Source: an uncultured Gammaproteobacteria bacterium (lineage in GTDB: Bacteria; Pseudomonadota; Gammaproteobacteria; GCA-002705445; GCA-002716945). Taken from it: a stretch of DNA of 49,809 bases. How positions within the stretch are numbered: position 1 is the first letter of the stretch; each line of letters starts with the position of its first letter. The translations under genes and the position numbers were made by a program. A model generated the notes under the pieces. That model was not told where the DNA came from and searched no databases. It saw only the letters and a program-made list of their open reading frames with translations. Positions 47,097 to 49,809 of this stretch are shown here, piece by piece. The stretch covers positions 1 to 49,809 of the forward strand of contig CAJWVG010000003.1 of the NCBI GenBank assembly GCA_913048065.1, written 5' to 3'.

Positions 47097-48350
47097 ATGC
47101 AAAATATTAAATCAATTGCAGAATATACTAAATCTTTCACTAATGAAGAATTACATTCTAGTATTATCAAAAACCATATGAAGATTGAAGCATGGTTTAG
47201 AAATCAATGGATTAAATATCCCGCTCCTTTTTATACATCTATAGATATAAGAAACTCTGGGTATAAAATAGCTCCTGTCGATACAAATTTGTTCCCCGCA
47301 GGATTTAATAACCTAGACAAGGATTTAGAGTTTTTATATATTTCCGCTTTGCAGCACGCTATGGAAAGAATCTCTCCTAAGATCACAAAAGTGCTAATAA
47401 TATCTGAAAACCATACAAGAAATAAATTTTATATATCAAGCATTGATTCTTTATCAAACCTAATCAAGAAAGCAGGTTATGAAGTTAAAGTAGCTCTTTT
47501 AATAGATGAAGATTCCCTTCAAATTAATCCAAAGTTTGAAAATAAAGATAATATACTTATATATGATCATTTTATTCCAGATGCTATTTTGTTAAATAAT
47601 GATCTCTCTAGTGGAGTGCCAGATATATTCAACAACATAATTCAACCAATTCTGCCAGATAAGAATCTAGGTTGGACTAATAGGTCAAAGACAATACACT
47701 TTGAGTATTTTAGTGATGTAGTTAATAATTTTTCTAACCTTTTAGATATAGATGCTTGGCTCCTGGAGCCATTGTTTAGAAATTGTGGTGAAATTGACTT
47801 TAAAACAAAACAAGGTGAGGATTGTTTAGTACGACATGCGACGAGATTATTTGCACTTATAGAAGAAAAATATAAATACTATGGAATAGACGAAGACCCT
47901 TATATTATGATTAAAGCCGATTCAGGTACATATGGTATGGGAATAATGAAAATTAAATCTGTTCAAGAACTATCAAAACTTAATAGAAAACAGCGCACGA
48001 AGATGCTTAAGACTAAGGGAGGGAATAAACTCGATAAAGTTATTCTACAAGAAGGTATATACTCAAACGAAAAATTGAAACCTATAAATCAAGTTGCTGA
48101 ACCTGTGATTTATTCTTTTGGAAGCAATCTGGTTGGAGGATTTTATCGTTCTCATGATATGAAAACTAATTCTGAAAATCTAAACTCTCCTGGAATGACC
48201 TTCCATCCTATTCCATTTAAAGATGCATGCATAAATCCAAATAATGAAGAATCTATATACTCAGATACAAATAAATTTTATATATATGGAGTAATAGCGC
48301 GATTAGCTATTTTAGCCGCTGCGAAGGAACTATATAATATTGAGGCATAA
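47097..48350 (+). CDS. gshA: Glutamate-cysteine ligase, Acidithiobacillus/betaproteobacterial type
   Basis: First step of glutathione synthesis. The 417-residue protein does not resemble the E. coli GshA. It matches the distinct family known from Acidithiobacillus ferrooxidans and betaproteobacteria: EAWFRNQWIKYPAPFYTSIDIRN, DTNLFPAGFNNL, IMIKADSGTYGMGIM and PVIYSFGSNLVGGFYR. Its immediate neighbour gshB, two bases downstream, supports the pathway assignment. This GshA type is one of the stronger taxonomic hints in the window. Confidence 0.9.
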   Translation: MQNIKSIAEYTKSFTNEELHSSIIKNHMKIEAWFRNQWIKYPAPFYTSIDIRNSGYKIAPVDTNLFPAGFNNLDKDLEFLYISALQHAMERISPKITKVLIISENHTRNKFYISSIDSLSNLIKKAGYEVKVALLIDEDSLQINPKFENKDNILIYDHFIPDAILLNNDLSSGVPDIFNNIIQPILPDKNLGWTNRSKTIHFEYFSDVVNNFSNLLDIDAWLLEPLFRNCGEIDFKTKQGEDCLVRHATRLFALIEEKYKYYGIDEDPYIMIKADSGTYGMGIMKIKSVQELSKLNRKQRTKMLKTKGGNKLDKVILQEGIYSNEKLKPINQVAEPVIYSFGSNLVGGFYRSHDMKTNSENLNSPGMTFHPIPFKDACINPNNEESIYSDTNKFYIYGVIARLAILAAAKELYNIEA

Positions 48351-48352
48351 AT

Positions 48353-49312
48353 ATGTATTCTTTTGGAATAATAATGGACTCAATAGAAAAAATTAATCCA
48401 GAAACAGATTCTACGATTTCTATTACTTCTGCACTCCAAGAAAAATGCAATATTGAATATATAAAACCTGGAACAATACATTTATATAAAAATAAAGTAT
48501 TTGCTAAATCTAGTAAATTAAAAATTTATAAGAATAAAAATAAGTTTTTTCAATTAAAAAGGTTTAGGCTACTAGATTTATCGAAATTAGATGCAATTTT
48601 TTTTAGGATTGACCCGCCTGTGAATGATTATTATATTCAATTAACTTATTTGCTGGATTATTTAGAAGAAAATGGGGTTATGGTGATTAACTCACCACAA
48701 TCAATTCGTGATTTTAATGAAAAATTATTAGGTAGTAAACTTACGCAGAATCAGGTGCCTACATTAATGACATCAAATAAATCATTAATTATGAATTTCA
48801 TTAAGACTCATAAGAAAGTTGTAATTAAACCTCTGAATATGATGGGCGGCAAAGATATATATCTAATTAATGAATTGGATAAAAATAAATCAGATATTAT
48901 TAAAAAATCTACTGCTAATTATAGCAAAAATATAATAGTTCAGAAATATTTAAAAGAGGTTAAAAATGGCGATACAAGAATCCTCATCTATAATGGAAAA
49001 GTATATAAAAAAGTATTAGTTAGATATCCTCCAAAGAATGATTTCAAAGCTAACTTAGTCTATGGGGGGAAATATATAGTCAAAAATATTAATAATAAAC
49101 ATCTATCTCATCTAAAAAATGTTGCTATCTTCCTTAAAAGCCAAAGAGTTTATTTTGCTGGAGTTGATATGATAGGGGATAATATTACCGAGATTAATAT
49201 CACATCTCCTACAGGAGTTAAACAGATAGAAAGTAAAAATATAGGACTTAGCAAGTTAATTGCTGATGAATTTATTATGTTACTAGAAAGATATTATAAT
49301 GATAAAGCATAA
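48353..49312 (+). CDS. gshB: Glutathione synthetase
   Basis: ATP-grasp ligase that joins gamma-glutamylcysteine and glycine. The 319-residue protein has GIIMDSIEKINPETDSTISI (family: MD....I....DSt.a), AIFFRIDPPVNDYYIQLTYLLD, KVVIKPLNMMGGKDIYLI (ATP-binding), KYLKEVKNGDTRILIYNG and TEINITSPTGVKQIE, in the usual order. Length is normal. It follows gshA by two bases and overlaps ruvX by 14. Confidence 0.96.
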   Translation: MYSFGIIMDSIEKINPETDSTISITSALQEKCNIEYIKPGTIHLYKNKVFAKSSKLKIYKNKNKFFQLKRFRLLDLSKLDAIFFRIDPPVNDYYIQLTYLLDYLEENGVMVINSPQSIRDFNEKLLGSKLTQNQVPTLMTSNKSLIMNFIKTHKKVVIKPLNMMGGKDIYLINELDKNKSDIIKKSTANYSKNIIVQKYLKEVKNGDTRILIYNGKVYKKVLVRYPPKNDFKANLVYGGKYIVKNINNKHLSHLKNVAIFLKSQRVYFAGVDMIGDNITEINITSPTGVKQIESKNIGLSKLIADEFIMLLERYYNDKA

Positions 49313-49751
49313 TTTATTGAATAAAGACTATCTATATATGTCTATTGACTTTGGTATTAAAAAAATTGGATTTGCTATAGGGCAATTAATAACTAAAAAA
49401 GCAACTCCACTAGGAATAATCTACAATCATAAAGAAAATATAAATTGGGCTGATATTGATAATTTAATAAAAAAATGGAAACCTAATATTATTATAATAG
49501 GTTATCCCTCTGCCGATAAAAAAAATAAATTTATTGAAAACCTCGATGCATTTATTACTGAGTTTAGCTCTAAGTACGATGGTTTGCTTAAAGTGGATAT
49601 ATTCTCCGAAGTTTTATCAACTGAAGAAAGTAAAGAAATTTATAAAGAAATGAGAAAAAGTCAATATAAAATCAGTAAAAAAGATGATTTAGATGATTAC
49701 TCTGCATCAATAATATTGCAAAGCTGGTTTAATGAAAATATGATAAACTGA
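49299..49751 (+). CDS. ruvX: Holliday junction resolvase-like protein RuvX/YqgF
   Basis: RNase H-fold nuclease implicated in pre-16S rRNA 5'-end processing. The 150-residue protein has SIDFGIKKIGFAIGQ (first catalytic Asp), IIIIGYPSAD, and KKDDLDDYSASIILQSWF near the C-terminus, matching the D..AA..ILQ.W. ending. The middle Glu motif, usually DER.T, appears as FSEVLST. The Met at position 14 (49338) is an alternative start. It follows gshB; pyr genes usually follow it in betaproteobacteria. Confidence 0.9.
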   Translation: MIKHNLLNKDYLYMSIDFGIKKIGFAIGQLITKKATPLGIIYNHKENINWADIDNLIKKWKPNIIIIGYPSADKKNKFIENLDAFITEFSSKYDGLLKVDIFSEVLSTEESKEIYKEMRKSQYKISKKDDLDDYSASIILQSWFNENMIN

Positions 49752-49755
49752 TAGT

Positions 49756-49809
49756 ATGAAAATAGATTATAAAATTCAATTTGATTCTAATCATAAATTA
49801 AAACATTTT
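49756..49809 (+). CDS. pyrB: Start of a gene, probably aspartate carbamoyltransferase (partial)
   Basis: Only 18 codons are visible, MKIDYKIQFDSNHKLKHF. The LNSNGEL.HLL-like pattern (here FDSNHKLKHF) and the position right after ruvX fit the N-terminus of PyrB, which often follows ruvX or pyrR in betaproteobacteria. The evidence is thin, and the symbol is a best guess. Confidence 0.35.
   Translation, partial: MKIDYKIQFDSNHKLKHF

Overview
The window is a gene-dense, very AT-rich stretch of bacterial chromosome, nearly all coding. Intergenic gaps are tiny, neighbouring genes often overlap, and there is no tRNA, rRNA, IS element or CRISPR that I can see. Gene content and local order fit a proteobacterium with a streamlined genome that oxidises reduced sulfur and respires aerobically. 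Several neighbourhoods look betaproteobacterial: NDUFA9-like gene + cca; MidA-like methyltransferase + pteridine reductase + folK/folB; paired M16 peptidases + rsmD + coaD beside mutM; the aa3 oxidase assembly cluster beside rpoH; and the Acidithiobacillus/betaproteobacterial type of GshA with gshB and ruvX. A gammaproteobacterial sulfur oxidiser cannot be excluded without phylogeny.

Region 1 (1-6450) is the sulfur module. On the minus strand, sat, an unlisted 50-codon gene, aprM, aprB and aprA (cut by the window edge) encode oxidation of sulfite to APS and then sulfate with ATP formation. Divergent from sat is a 635-residue protein that reads like a phosphoenolpyruvate carboxykinase relative, but its only P-loop lies at the extreme C-terminus. 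This is the most unusual gene here.

Region 2 (6455-19243) is housekeeping: a SlyD/FkpB-like isomerase, an NDUFA9-like protein, a CCA-adding enzyme that has lost its HD catalytic core, UppP, a MidA/NDUFAF7-like methyltransferase, pteridine reductase, a DUF3429-like membrane protein, FolK/FolB, ribosomal proteins L28 and L33, a fatty acid desaturase, MutM, CoaD, RsmD and a complementary pair of M16 peptidases.

Region 3 (19359-29076) has RpoH and a complete aa3-type cytochrome c oxidase locus (coxB, coxA, ctaG, coxC, SURF1, a Sco-like protein, ctaA, ctaB) with a tiny DUF2909-like gene on the opposite strand. BioC and BioH follow for the start of biotin synthesis.

Region 4 (29128-32067) holds plsY, tsaD, rpsU, a YqeY gene and an orphan helicase-associated-domain protein.

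Region 5 (32186-end) is a long plus-strand run: gltD, hemE, aroK, aroB, gltB, dnaG, metK, ahcY, bioA, rsmE, gshA, gshB, ruvX and the first codons of what is probably pyrB. It combines ammonia assimilation, aromatic amino acid and haem synthesis, the SAM/SAH cycle and glutathione synthesis. All calls come from reading motifs and order; no database search was run.
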